64,000 nt of DNA from Uranotaenia lowii (lineage: Eukaryota; Arthropoda; Insecta; Diptera; Culicidae), in the NCBI RefSeq assembly GCF_029784155.1, contig NC_073692.1:435899228-435963227 (forward strand), written 5' to 3'. Under the pieces are notes generated by a model. It did not search any database and was not told where the DNA came from. It saw only the letters and a program-made list of their open reading frames with translations. Positions 34,401 to 46,732 of this stretch are shown piece by piece (the stretch's first letter is position 1; every line of letters starts with the position of its first letter). The position numbers and the translations under genes were made by a program.

Positions 34401-36410
34401 GTCATTTTTGTCATTTTTGTCATTTTTGTCATTTTTGTCATTTTTGTCATTTTTGTCATTTTTGTCATTTTTGTCATTTTTGTCATTTTTGTCATTTTTG
34501 TCATTTTTGTCATTTTTGTCATTTTTGTCATTTTTGTCATTTTTGTCATTTTTGTCATTTTTGTCATTTTTGTCATTTTTGTCATTTTTGTCATTTTTGT
34601 CATTTTTGTCATTTTTGTCATTTTTGTCATTTTTGTCATTTTTGTCATTTTTGTCATTTTTGTCATTTTTGTCATTTTTGTCATTTTTGTCATTTTTGTC
34701 ATTTTTGTCATTTTTGTCATTTTTGTCATTTTTGTCATTTTTGTCATTTTTGTCATTTTTGTCATTTTTGTCATTTTTGTCATTTTTGTCATTTTTGTCA
34801 TTTTTGTCATTTTTGTCATTTTTGTCATTTTTGTCATTTTTGTCATTTTTGTCATTTTTGTCATTTTTGTCATTTTTGTCATTTTTGTCATTTTTGTCAT
34901 TTTTGTCATTTTTGTCATTTTTGTCATTTTTGTCATTTTTGTCATTTTTGTCATTTTTGTCATTTTTGTCATTTTTGTCATTTTTGTCATTTTTGTCATT
35001 TTTGTCATTTTTGTCATTTTTGTCATTTTTGTCATTTTTGTCATTTTTGTCATTTTTGTCATTTTTGTCATTTTTGTCATTTTTGTCATTTTTGTCATTT
35101 TTGTCATTTTTGTCATTTTTGTCATTTTTGTCATTTTTGTCATTTTTGTCATTTTTGTCATTTTTGTCATTTTTGTCATTTTTGTCATTTTTGTCATTTT
35201 TGTCATTTTTGTCATTTTTGTCATTTTTGTCATTTTTGTCATTTTTGTCATTTTTGTCATTTTTGTCATTTTTGTCATTTTTGTCATTTTTGTCATTTTT
35301 GTCATTTTTGTCATTTTTGTCATTTTTGTCATTTTTGTCATTTTTGTCATTTTTGTCATTTTTGTCATTTTTGTCATTTTTGTCATTTTTGTCATTTTTG
35401 TCATTTTTGTCATTTTTGTCATTTTTGTCATTTTTGTCATTTTTGTCATTTTTGTCATTTTTGTCATTTTTGTCATTTTTGTCATTTTTGTCATTTTTGT
35501 CATTTTTGTCATTTTTGTCATTTTTGTCATTTTTGTCATTTTTGTCATTTTTGTCATTTTTGTCATTTTTGTCATTTTTGTCATTTTTGTCATTTTTGTC
35601 ATTTTTGTCATTTTTGTCATTTTTGTCATTTTTGTCATTTTTGTCATTTTTGTCATTTTTGTCATTTTTGTCATTTTTGTCATTTTTGTCATTTTTGTCA
35701 TTTTTGTCATTTTTGTCATTTTTGTCATTTTTGTCATTTTTGTCATTTTTGTCATTTTTGTCATTTTTGTCATTTTTGTCATTTTTGTCATTTTTGTCAT
35801 TTTTGTCATTTTTGTCATTTTTGTCATTTTTGTCATTTTTGTCATTTTTGTCATTTTTGTCATTTTTGTCATTTTTGTCATTTTTGTCATTTTTGTCATT
35901 TTTGTCATTTTTGTCATTTTTGTCATTTTTGTCATTTTTGTCATTTTTGTCATTTTTGTCATTTTTGTCATTTTTGTCATTTTTGTCATTTTTGTCATTT
36001 TTGTCATTTTTGTCATTTTTGTCATTTTTGTCATTTTTGTCATTTTTGTCATTTTTGTCATTTTTGTCATTTTTGTCATTTTTGTCATTTTTGTCATTTT
36101 TGTCATTTTTGTCATTTTTGTCATTTTTGTCATTTTTGTCATTTTTGTCATTTTTGTCATTTTTGTCATTTTTGTCATTTTTGTCATTTTTGTCATTTTT
36201 GTCATTTTTGTCATTTTTGTCATTTTTGTCATTTTTGTCATTTTTGTCATTTTTGTCATTTTTGTCATTTTTGTCATTTTTGTCATTTTTGTCATTTTTG
36301 TCATTTTTGTCATTTTTGTCATTTTTGTCATTTTTGTCATTTTTGTCATTTTTGTCATTTTTGTCATTTTGGTCATTTTTGTCATTTTTGTCATTTTTAT
36401 AATTTTTATC
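34401..36410. repeat. 9-bp satellite (GTCATTTTT)n, right block
   Basis: 218 consecutive uniform units run from 34401 to 36362. Then GTCATTTTG, and decaying units (GTCATTTTT, ATAATTTTT, ATCACTTCT, GTGATTTTT) fade out by about 36410, with weaker traces to 36450. This is the continuation of the left block, separated only by the BEL element. Confidence 0.97.
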
Positions 36411-39400
36411 ACTTCTGTGATTTTTTTTAGTTTTAGTCATTGTTATCATTTGTTTTTTTTTTTTTATTTTTAGAATTGTTTTAGAGACAAATCTTTTTCA
36501 ATAAAAGCCATCCAATTAAGGCCTTTCGTTAATTTTTAATCCTATAAATATGCATTCGCAAGCATTTTTTTCAAATTTTTTCGCACTTCTTAGGCTTGTC
36601 CGGTTTTGCTGATGTTTGAGATTTTTCTTTAGCCTCTAACAACATTTTGAATATGGACAAAGCATTCGAAATTATTTAGACTTTAAAGAAGAAATTGAAA
36701 AACAAGATTATTTAAGCTCGCAGATTTGTTTTATTAATAAAGGTAGGTATAATAAACTTTTTCAAGTTTTAAACAATTCATTATTAAAATTAGTACTGTC
36801 GATTAAACTTAAAACCGAATTTCCTGAATTGAAATAGTGCAGCTATTTGAAATCTATAAAAACAACAACTTTAACAAAAGTGGAGCAGAATTCTTTTTTA
36901 CCTGATTATATAATACATCTATTCATTCTAGTTATTTTCTCATCCGAAAAATTATTGCTACTTAACGCAATGAAATTGCAAATCCGGTAGCCGCTTGCTG
37001 TGATCCGCCATCCATAGATCAAAGTGGACAGCATTCCCAGTGAGGCATGAAATCTTCTAACCACAGCCTGCTTAGCTCAGCGAATTTCCGCTAAACTGGC
37101 AAAAGACCAGTAGTGAAAGTGAGCTTTCATTTATAATTAGATTTTTCCTACGGACAATACATCTCGAACCAGAAGATTAGTACGATGCTTCTAGATTCTT
37201 TCTACCCGAATGGCTTAACCCCAAGCCCAAATTCAAGCAAACTCGTCCAACGAAACGGAACCAAATAGATTATCGTTTCTGGGCCCGATTTCCGCAATGC
37301 ACGCTTCAAAGGAGCAAAATATAGACAATCGAACCCGAAACGAATCCTCTCCGGGTTTTCCTCGGGGATCCTTCACGCAGGGGTGAGAAAATAATAATAA
37401 TCATCAAAATCATAGCCGCGCGCTACCATCTCACATCGCATCGCTAGAGTAGATAGTCATAATCACCACTCGTGCCTAACGGGGAAAAAAATTACTCCCT
37501 CTCGTCAAAATTCAGCAAATTTCCACAAATCCACAAATTTGAATTCGCTGGTCACGATGGGGAGGAAAAAAGGCCGCTTTGAGTGAGTGGTGGCAACCGA
37601 ATAAATGATAAAAAAACACAGCCACACGGAGGGAAATTATATTGTGCGGTGAAAATTTTCGCTTCCTCCTCCATCGACTAGCGAGTGAATGGCGCGGAAA
37701 AAAACGAGGAGGCCTCTCTTCATCCCATCATCATCATCAATGTGGCAAATTGGATTCGCTTTCTTCTCGTGCAGTCACGCGTGAATTTTTCTCGGGTTGC
37801 TGCAATTCGCGCCACGCGTTCCTTCCTAGCAGTATTTCCGTCCTCGAATATGGGGGTTGCCTCTATTGCTATATATTGTTATTTTTAATGCGGTCGCTGA
37901 AAAAGGCTGTTAAAAGAAATAAATAAAACACGATTGAATTTGGCACTGCGGCACATTCATCAGATACGATTTAAAGGTTCGATAGGTTGAAATTAGTAGG
38001 ATGCTGGTAAACAGTAAACAAGGGCGCTTTTAACATTTGAAATATGTGTGTGCAAAGCAGGCAACAATCAGAAAAAAATTAAAAAAAAAATAAACGAGAA
38101 AAATTCATTTAAAGAAAACATGAAAAAACGAGATAGAACAAATTTAAAAACGACTAAGAATAGTAATAAAATAAAAAAAAATTGACTGCATTCTGTTTAC
38201 TTTGGTTTAAGTTTACTATAATACTTTTCCAAGGTTGATTATTTCTATTGTAATATTTTTAATTTTTTTCTACAATATGATCGGGAACTATCACTTAGTT
38301 TTACCTACTCGGTTTTTCAAATAAAGTATACTGAAAAAACTTATAGCAAACATAAAAGTATGAGTTTTAGCAACATAAAAATGCCATAGCAAACTTAGTA
38401 TAGCTAGATTTAAGTTACTTGGACTGGCAATTGGTTCTTTAGTTTATTTTTCGAAACATTCAGTTGTTCTTTCTCAAGTAAATAGATTTTGGTTCACTCT
38501 GGTACAGTATCAGAACATTAAAGTACCTCCCCTCCCCTAAAGATGTTAAGTATAAAGATTTCCAAACAAGGAGCTTCATCGTAAGTTGTGGCCAACAATC
38601 GATTGCCTAATTTGCATAAAGCAATATTTATTGTTTGACAGTGAAGATTCTTCGTTGTTGTCGTCGTCGTCGTCGTCGAAGTCATTGGAAAGCCCAATTG
38701 AATCCTCGCCTCCACCATCACCAGAATTTCACTTCCACCGACTAGTTAACTTGCCAACAAGCGTTCAAGTACTTATTTACATGAAGAGTTCGACCGGTTG
38801 GCCTCTTGCCTATTAAAACAGTCCTGCGTCCTGTGTGAAGTTTAGTGCAGAACAAACACACACACACACCCACGCACAAAGCGCCCCCAAATCGCATAAA
38901 GTAACTGCGGCGTAATTGATAATGTATGATCCTTGGTGTTGGCTTTCTGCTATTGGTTGAATCAGGAACACCAAAAGGGGAAACGCGCCTGGTGAGGATT
39001 GTTATGCTGTTGGTGGAGCTGATTAAGTAAACAGTTTGCCGACTCGGCTGAGCTTGTGTCTTGTGTTTGAGTTCAGATACCTCCTGACTCTACGTTTTGA
39101 AGATTCCCTGCAGTGGGATGAGGTCCGAGTGAAATTTACTCCGTTCTCTCGAGGGGTTTGTTTATGAGTTGCCGGTGGATCAAATTTAATTAGCATAAGA
39201 AGAGTTTCGGGGAAAGATGGGAAATTGCAGTTCAGAACAGAGCGGCCTATGATGAAAAGGGAACGATTCTTCCTGGACTAGGGGTTTCAAGCAGGGGGGT
39301 TTTCAAATCAGTTCAAATATTGATACCAGTAAAAGTAGCGTTTAAAGTTTTATTGCGGAACCACCGGTCCGGAAAACGTTGATTGAATCACGCAAAAGAG

Positions 39401-39554
39401 AGGCAATTAGGAAATGAAGCACCTAGGATTGAATTAATTTGGCTCCGATGGCTTTTATCCTCGCTGAAAGTTGCACTTTTGCTAGATTACCGATTTACAG
39501 ATAAGAAAATGCTTTCATAAAATTTTATTTGACAGTTGTTGACTATTATGAAAA
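36411..39554. other. non-coding DNA, no gene recognised
   Basis: Contains a GTCGTCGTCGTCGTC microsatellite at about 38656-38680 and a short CA repeat at about 38857-38870. The 37.0-37.9 kb and 38.5-39.3 kb parts are less AT-rich than their surroundings. Open frames at 37642-37926 and 38586-38816 have no recognisable domain. Confidence 0.45.
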
Positions 39555-40010
39555 ATTTAAAAAAATCTAAATCTAAATCGGAATCAGGATTAGAATCAGG
39601 TTCTGGATTAGAAAAATGGGCATGATTATTGTGAAGATACGAACCAAGATACGGATAAGGAATAAGTTCAACTTTGAAATAAAAATCTAGAACTGGATCT
39701 GAATATAAATAAATAAGAATCGTGGACAAGCAACATGGGTAAAGATTTAGACCAAGATCATGATTTGGATCAGGATCAAAACTTGAATCAGGATCAGCAT
39801 CAGATTAGGCATGAGGATTGGAATCAGGGTCGGTCTGATCAGTATGAGGATAAAAATCATGTGAAAAAGTATCGGATTTAAATGCGAACTCAAACCAAGA
39901 TCAGAGTAAGGAATATTGCTCAAAACCAGAATAATCTTCAGGATCTGGAATAAGATCACTCTCAGGATCTGAATAAGGATTATGATAAGAGTAATGATCA
40001 GGTTACAAAT
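39555..40010. repeat. cryptic GAATCAGGATC-type simple sequence
   Basis: About 450 bp made of loosely repeated GATCAGGAT, GAATCAGG, GGATTAG and GATAAG words, purine-biased on the plus strand. The minus strand therefore reads Ile/Leu/Asp-rich in a 147-codon open frame (39747-40190), which I regard as a by-product. Confidence 0.6.
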
Positions 40011-40089
40011 ATGGAATGAATTCAACTTCAAGATGAAAATTTTGTTTGGTTCAAAACCTATCATGAGTAACTTAGAATTTTTAAGTTTG

Positions 40090-42480
40090 TATGGGGAATT
40101 TTTTTTATTATCTGAAGGGTTTGTGCCGGGGGTCTTCGGATTTTCTCCAAAATTTAAAATTTTGTTCGTTTCAGCACCATTAAAAAACATGTATTTTTGC
40201 AGATTTCTGAAACTTTTTAGAGTTGGCTAACGTTTAAGTTTTTTTGAAAAAAAAAATTTCCTTCTTTTCAAACGCCCATAACTTTGTCCGTTTTTAACGT
40301 AGAATATAAAATAGCACATCAAAACGCGTTAGAATTTTACCAGCTATTCAAATAAAATAACCAAAAAATATATATTAATTATAGGTATAAAATCAAGTAA
40401 ATATATTAAAAATTACCTCAAAAAGTACCGTCTGCACCACCAAAATTTTTGAAACATATTTCATTATTTATTTCACAACTTTCATCTAAAGACATTAAAG
40501 TGGGCCAAAAACTCCTTGAAGAGTTATGAAAGAATCAGTGACAATAAATCTCTTTTTTAACGTCAAAAACTAACAATTTTCGAACGTGAGTGCAGTTGTC
40601 CGAAAATTGTTAGTTAGGGACTTCTTCTCTTATCGTACGCATGTGCACCGGGGGTTAAAAATCTGCAAAAAATACCATTTTATAGTCGATTCAGTTTTAC
40701 AACTTTCACCTGAGGACACAAAAATGATCCAATCCCTCTTTCAAGAGTTATGGAAGAAATAAGGACCATAATGTATTCCCCTTAGGGCTTAACGATCCTC
40801 GCACAGTCACGCGCTTATACGCAGAACACCATTTACACGAACGTTCATTCTTAAGCATACCCTAGGAACTATTATATTCATTGATTGTTCTTTGATCTAA
40901 TTTTTTTTAAAGAGAAGATAAATAACTTGTCAATAAAATAATATCTACGTGGTTCGTTTACAACTCCGCTCCTACACTGGGTACCTCAATTTTAACAGTG
41001 GTCGCATGGCTAATTAACGTTAATCGTCGTTTTTTCCTACTGCACATGGAAAAGGTTCTTATGATGGCATAGGAAGTAACATAAAAAGAACGGCGAGAGA
41101 TGCTAGCATTGAAAAAAGGGAATATAAATGACCCTAAAGCTTTTTTCGAATTGGAGAAAAAATTGTTATTGATAAACAACTGGGAGTTTATATATGCTAC
41201 CAACGCTGAATATGACAAGGCTATAATCGATCTTACCAACAGATTTAAGAATTTATCAGCTATACATGTAATTAAAAAATTCCACGCATACGTTCCCAAA
41301 TATGAATGGAACATAAACGCCGCAGAATACTCTGCATTGCACGACATCGACATAGCCACATAGCACGACGAAGCTCGAGCTTAAGGATCCGAATGTAGTA
41401 AATATCTTTTTTGTTATAAATACCTGTCAGATGACTTCTTCAAATAAGAAATGTATAATTTTGAATAATCTCATTCAGCTAAAAATTAAACAATCTTTTT
41501 AGGAATTCCAATCGTATTGTTAAAAATACGTACTCGAATGTACGACTGAACGTACATTAGCGATGCGACCATGGTTAAAATCGAGGTACCCAGTGTAGGA
41601 GCGAAGTTGTAAACAAACCACGTAGATATTATTTTATTGACAAATTATTTATCTTCTATTTTGAAAAAAATAGATCAAAGAACAATTCATGAATATAATA
41701 GTTTCTAGGGTATGCTTAAGAATGAACGTTCGTGTACATGGTGTTCTGCGTATAAGCGCCTGACTGTGCGAGAATCGTTAAGCCCTAACGCGAATACATT
41801 ATGGCCCTTATTTCTTCCATAACTCTTGAAGGAGGGATTGGATCATTTTGGTGTCTTCAGGTGAAAGTTGTAAAACTGAATCGAATATAAAATTATATAT
41901 TTGCAGATTTTTAACCCCCAGTGCACATGCGCACGATAAGAGAAGAAGTCCCTATATGTGAGTGCAGTTGTTCGAAAATTGTTAGTTTTTGACGTTAAAA
42001 AAGAGATTTATTGTCACTGATTCTTTCATAACTCTTCAAGGAGTTTTTGGCCCACTTTGATGTCTTCAGATGAAAGTTGTGAAATTGATAGGACCATATT
42101 TCATTTTATGTTTCAACAATTTGGGTTGTGCAGGCGGTACTTTTTGACGTTATTTTTAACATATTTACTTGATTTTATACCGAAAATTAATATATATTTT
42201 TTTTGTGGTTTTTTTATTTGAATAGCTGGTAAAATTCTTATGCGTTTTGATGTGCTATTTTATATTCTACGTTGAAAACTGACAAAGTTATGGGCGTTTG
42301 AAAAGAAAGTTTTTTTTCAAAAAAACTTAAACGTTAGCTAGCTCGAAAAATAAAAGTTTTAGAAATCTGCAAAAATACATGTTTTTAATGGTGCTGAAAC
42401 GAGCAAAATTTTAAATTTTGGAGAAAATCCGAAGACCCCGGCGCAAATTGTCAGATAATAAAAAAAAAATCCCCCAATGG
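40090..42480. mobile_element. long-inverted-repeat (fold-back-like) transposon, ~2.4 kb
   Basis: The left arm (about 40090-41020) and the right arm (about 41560-42480) are inverted copies of each other along their whole ~0.93 kb, with scattered substitutions and small gaps. Shared landmarks: GGTCTTCGGATTTTCTCC, CAGCACCATTAAAAA, CCAAAAACTCCTTGAAGAG, CGTTCATTCTTAAGCATACC and TCCTACACTGGGTACCTC. The outer ends are ATGGGGAATTTTTTTT and, inverted, ATTGGGGGATTTTTTTTT. The ~0.55-kb centre holds a broken protein fragment. I could not fix a target duplication. The superfamily is unknown. Confidence 0.85.
41026..41363 (+). pseudogene. frameshifted C-terminal fragment of an HGKGxxDGIG-motif protein
   Basis: The first frame (from about 41026) reads FFPTAHGKGSYDGIGSNIKR, then TARDASIEK. 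At the A run near 41117 the frame shifts, and the continuation reads GNINDPKAFFELEKK and so on for about 80 residues to the TAG at 41361-41363, ending SALHDIDIAT. From memory, a motif of the type HGKGxxDGIGGxxKR recurs in uncharacterised arthropod and cnidarian proteins often linked to mobile DNA; the exact family name is not certain. No N-terminal part is present between the arms, so this is a remnant of a larger protein that the element may once have encoded. The one-base shift and the missing start make it a pseudogene. Confidence 0.5.
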
Positions 42481-44793
42481 AAAAATTAAATTTGTTTCCT
42501 TTTTTTCTGCGAAACCGAGCCTTTTAATGTTCTTTGTGCTTATTTATAAATTATCCAAAGGAACTGGTAAACTTTGTCCAAGACCTTAACTTCGTATCTT
42601 GTAAGGCAAAAAAGTTAAAAGTAATGTTAAGTTTAATGAGGGATGTCTATTGGCATTTAAAAACAATAAATTAAATTGACATCGCTACTAGTGCCTCGTG
42701 AAGTATTGCACGATAAGTAGTCATGCAATACCTAGGCACTAAGCAGTGATGTCATTTGTCCGTTTTTCAATGCCGAAAGAGATACAAGACTGGTCTAAAA
42801 CTTCGTAGGAACAATTTTCAGTAGTTTCCGCGTCCATTTTAGACATTCAGACCTATATATAAGTAAATAAGTAAGAAAATTGTGTAATGAAAAAATGTGA
42901 AAAATGGATCACTGGGAAAAGCTAATTTTCTGCCTCAAGCGAACTGAGTTGTCAAACTTTATGATCTGTATTGTATAGAAAACACAGAAAAAACAACAAA
43001 ACATTGGACTTCGTTGGACTATAAAGGATCACTCGGACAAACATCGGAAAAATAATCAACTTAAATTTAGCTTAGCTCAGCTTAGCTTGATTGACTACTC
43101 ACATCCACCTTTAATCATTGAACTCGAAATGCACTATTCAACATTTTTTAAATCAATTATTCTTTACAAGTTTCGTAATTCTTAAATATTCTTTCTTATA
43201 ATCTTACTTAAAACAAACGCATTTCGAACTCCATGATCGCAGGCGTGGCTCAGGGAAATAAGTTCCACATCGCCAATGGTTGCTACTCCGTGATTGACCG
43301 AGGCCATCAATTTTGTCCAGAAGTCAAAAGAATGGTATCTGGGATTGACAGCACATTCACAATGAACAAAACTGATGCTCTCTCTTTAAACGACAATAAC
43401 GGCGCCGGCCACGTCCTAGTGGTCAATGGATAGAAGGAAAATAGGATTAAAAGGTTTGAAAGATTCATACTCATGCTTTAGGACCGAGGTCACCCCTGCA
43501 TCCTAGCAAAACTCATTTTGGTTTGGAAATGGATGGAAGAATATGATCTGGAGACATTTTTGACTAGTGTGATCTTATATTTTGGAGACATTGGATAATG
43601 GACATTATTACATAAAAGATATTATACTATCCCTATTTTTTAGAATTTAACGATGTTTAAGTTATTTTAAAAAGCTTGCTTGCTTATTTAATTCCTATTT
43701 AACCTCGAATTCCTAAAATGACTTGAAATGATGATGATGTATATTTATTGATATGATTCAGAATTGGTTTTAATTGATTTTTCACTAACAAAGATAAAAA
43801 AATATTGATTTTTTAGAAATTACATTTGATAAAGATACTAAATTTTTGCATGAGTTTATAATGACCTTTGCCTGACATTGTTATAGTAATTTTATTAGAC
43901 AAAATATACGTGCTCTAAACAATATCTACAAACCCAAATTTTTAAAAACTCTGAAACAACATTTCCAAAAGTTCATATTTTATGATTTAGGTGACCAATG
44001 ATCCCAATTTTTTAATCTAAATAATTCATTTTCTTTTCCTTAGAGTTTTCAATAGTCCACATTTTTATTATTGCGAAAATTCAAAGAGTTTTCGAAGTTT
44101 CATATTGATTTTTTTAATTGATTCCATTGCACAGTGGTCCAGAAATGAAATTTAGCGGGAAACAATTATTTGCGCTCTTGCCTTAGGTTTAAGACATTTG
44201 GTGTCCAAGACAAAGTTGTTACAACATCACAAGGCGCTACTTTTGAATGAAACAATTTTTAGGTGTGGTTCATAAAAATCCTTAGATACGAAAATTATTT
44301 TTTTACTTGTAAGGAGATAGTGCTATATTTATGTTCAGCCAATTATGTAGAACAACATAATTGATGAAACTTTGTAGAAGACTTTGAATGTCTATCTATT
44401 AACGTTAGGTTTTATGATGATTTTTCGTGTACAAGTTAGGGTGGTCCTACAAAAACAAGTTTTTTTGTTATAACTTTGTTGGGTATCAACTTATTAAAAT
44501 TATGTGTTCGGCAAGTATTTAGCAAATCATTATGCGCATCTTTTGTAGCAAACAGATTTCCAATATCTGCTTTTGATTCGCAGTTATCATGAATTTTTGT
44601 GTTCAAAAATGGCCGTTTTGTATGAGCCATAACTATTCAAATGGAGCAAACCAAAAAATTCAAACTTTAATTCGTTTGAAAGAACATGTTAAAATCTACA
44701 TTATATCAAAAAACTAGAGAGGTGTTTTTTGTTTAAAGCTTTTTATTTACATTTGAACTTGATCAAAATTGCCATTTTTCATATAACAAAATA
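42481..44793. other. AT-rich non-coding DNA
   Basis: No recognised gene. A 66-codon open frame at 43233-43433 has no known domain. Contains the hairpin at 42677-42754. Confidence 0.5.
42677..42754. repeat. imperfect 78-nt hairpin, pre-miRNA-like
   Basis: The left arm has TGACATCGCT, AGTGCCT and GTATTGCA. The right arm, read inverted, has TGACATCACTGC, AGTGCCT and GTATTGCA in the same order. The loop is about CGATAAGTAGTCA. Bulges and size would suit a microRNA precursor, but a small transposon remnant is equally possible. Confidence 0.5.
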
Positions 44794-45854
44794 CACTGAG
44801 GTTTTTTTTACGCGGTATTTCGTCCCGCGTAAAAAAAACCGCCTAAAAAAAACGCGTTAATTCGAAAATCCGCGTAAAAAAAAACCGCGTTAATTCGAAA
44901 ATCCGCGTAAAAAAAACCGCGTTAATTCGAAAATCCGCGTAAAAAAACCTCGTTAATTCGAAAATCCACGTAAAAAACCCCGAAATTCGAAAATCCACGT
45001 AAAAAATCCATTTTAATTAAAAAATTCGAGCAAAAAAGCACGTTACTAAAAAAACGCGTAAGAATCATGATTATTTAAAAATTTACGTACAATGATAGTT
45101 TATTTTCAAGAAAAAAAAACAAAATCAATTAGATTAATAGAATAGTAGAATATAGTGAGGCTTATTTGACAGTGTGGAATTCAGATCGTCTCATGTCTCA
45201 TGTCTCAGGTCTCATGTTCCATGTCTCAGGTCTCATGTCTCCATGTCTCAGGTCTCATGTCTCAGGTCTCAGGTCTCATGTCTCAGGTCTCATGTCTCAT
45301 GTCTCAGGTCTCATGTCTCATGTCTCATGGCTCATGTCTCAGGTCTCATGGCTCATGTCTCATGTCTCATGTCTCAGGTCTCATGTCTCATGTCTCAGGT
45401 CTCATGTCTCAGGTCTCAAGCCTTAGGTCTTATGTCTCATGTCTCATGTCTCATGTCTCATGTCTCATGTCTCATGTCTCAGGTCTCAGGTCTCATGTCT
45501 CATGTCTCGTGTCTCAGATCTTGAGTCTCATATTTCAGGTCTCAAATCTCAGGTCTCATGTCTCAGGTCTCTGGTCTCAAGTCTCAGGTCTCAGGTCACA
45601 GATCTCATGTATCACGTTCTTAGTCTCAGAGCTAAGATTTTCCCAACTACAAAAAGATTCTAAGTGTTTTCCTTTGAAAAAGTCTTAGAATATTTTCTCT
45701 GAAAAACCGCGTTAATTCGAAAATCCGCGTAAAAAAAAACCGCGTTAATTCGAAAATCCGCGTAAAAAAAAAACCGCGTTAATTGGAAAATCCGCGTAAA
45801 AAAACCGCGTAAAAAAAACCGTGTAAAAAAAACCGCGTAAAAAAAACCTCAGTG
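44794..45854. mobile_element. TA-flanked inverted-repeat element carrying internal satellites, 1061 bp
   Basis: The terminal 22 bases (CACTGAGG, eight T, ACGCGG) are perfectly inverted at the two ends, and the element is flanked by TA on both sides (44792-44793 and 45855-45856), as for Tc1/mariner-type insertions. Inside each end are tandem 31-33-bp units containing CGCGTTAATTCGAAAATCCG separated by A runs (about 44838-45010 and 45703-45800). The centre holds a 7-bp minisatellite. No transposase is encoded. Confidence 0.88.
45188..45631. repeat. 7-bp minisatellite GTCTCAT/GTCTCAG
   Basis: About 60 units alternate irregularly between GTCTCAT and GTCTCAG, with rarer variants (CATGGCTCA, GTCTTAT) increasing toward the right end. 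Seven is not a multiple of three, so the open frames here repeat every seven codons and are not genes. Confidence 0.95.
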
Positions 45855-45856
45855 TA

Positions 45857-46732
45857 TATCACTTTTGCTCTGCGACATGGAATTCTTCTTTGCTTTCGCA
45901 CCCTTAGTCAATAATTCTAAATTTTTTACCACTACAAAAGCAGAGTTTCCTATTCATAACCTTTTGTAAAAATTTTGAAAGACTAACATAGCCAGAGGGG
46001 CACAAATGAAAAAAAAAATGAGGATTCTTGATTATTAATGTATAGAACCATAAACGAAAACAATGAATTACTAACTACCCAACAAGAAAGTCTTGAATTG
46101 TATTTTTCTTGAAAGGAATTATTATTCACTTATGTCCTTTTGACTGTGAAAGCCAGTTTTGGTTTCTCTGAGGATGGGCAATCGTTACTCCAGATAACGT
46201 TTTGTATCCCATTCGATTTATCTACGAGACGTAACGGAACAAGAGAAACCGCGAAAATGTGTGAATCACTGTATTCACGCATGTCTCCTTCATCATCTTC
46301 GTCAATGAATGATTGATTAAAACTATATTGAAATAGTTTGAAGATCAAAAGATAAAGGTTCATTCAAAATAAATTTATACCTGCTGTGGTTTGAGCTACC
46401 ATATTCTTCCCATTTGAAAATCAGTTGAAGCATTTTTCCCTGAAATGTAGAATCATATTGTAAATATTTCAACAACCTTTCCACTGTATGATCCACCAAA
46501 TTAATTTAATTAATTAATTTCATTTTCAATGTTAATTTCGAAAGCTTCGGATCAATTTTTAACAGAACTTCAACCACATCTTTTTCACTAGACCCCTTCA
46601 GCCAGTGAACGACTATAACTTTCCTTTGAACGTTCATCACGAATAATCGAAACTCTTGTACTGAAAACTGTGTGGTTTACTTGGGTTGTGGTATCCTGAA
46701 TGAGCGTGCAGAGCAACTGGATACGACAGTGT
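45857..46732. other. non-coding DNA up to the assembly gap
   Basis: No gene recognised. A 77-codon minus-strand frame (46130-46363) has no known domain. TTAATTTAATTAATTAATTT at about 46501 is a simple AT repeat. Confidence 0.5.

Noticed and set aside
34352..36473. Long open frames of the same repeat peptides
   Set aside because: Same satellite, same reason.
39747..40190. 147-codon Ile/Leu-rich minus-strand frame, membrane-protein-like
   Set aside because: It arises from cryptic GATCAGGAT-type simple sequence and runs into the arm of the long-inverted-repeat element.
40958..41359. 133-codon minus-strand frame in the centre of the long-inverted-repeat element
   Set aside because: It is antisense to the fragment with the recognisable HGKGSYDGIG motif and has no domain of its own.
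45166..45688. Ser/His/Val-rich open frames of 74-162 codons
   Set aside because: They are the 7-bp minisatellite read in three frames.
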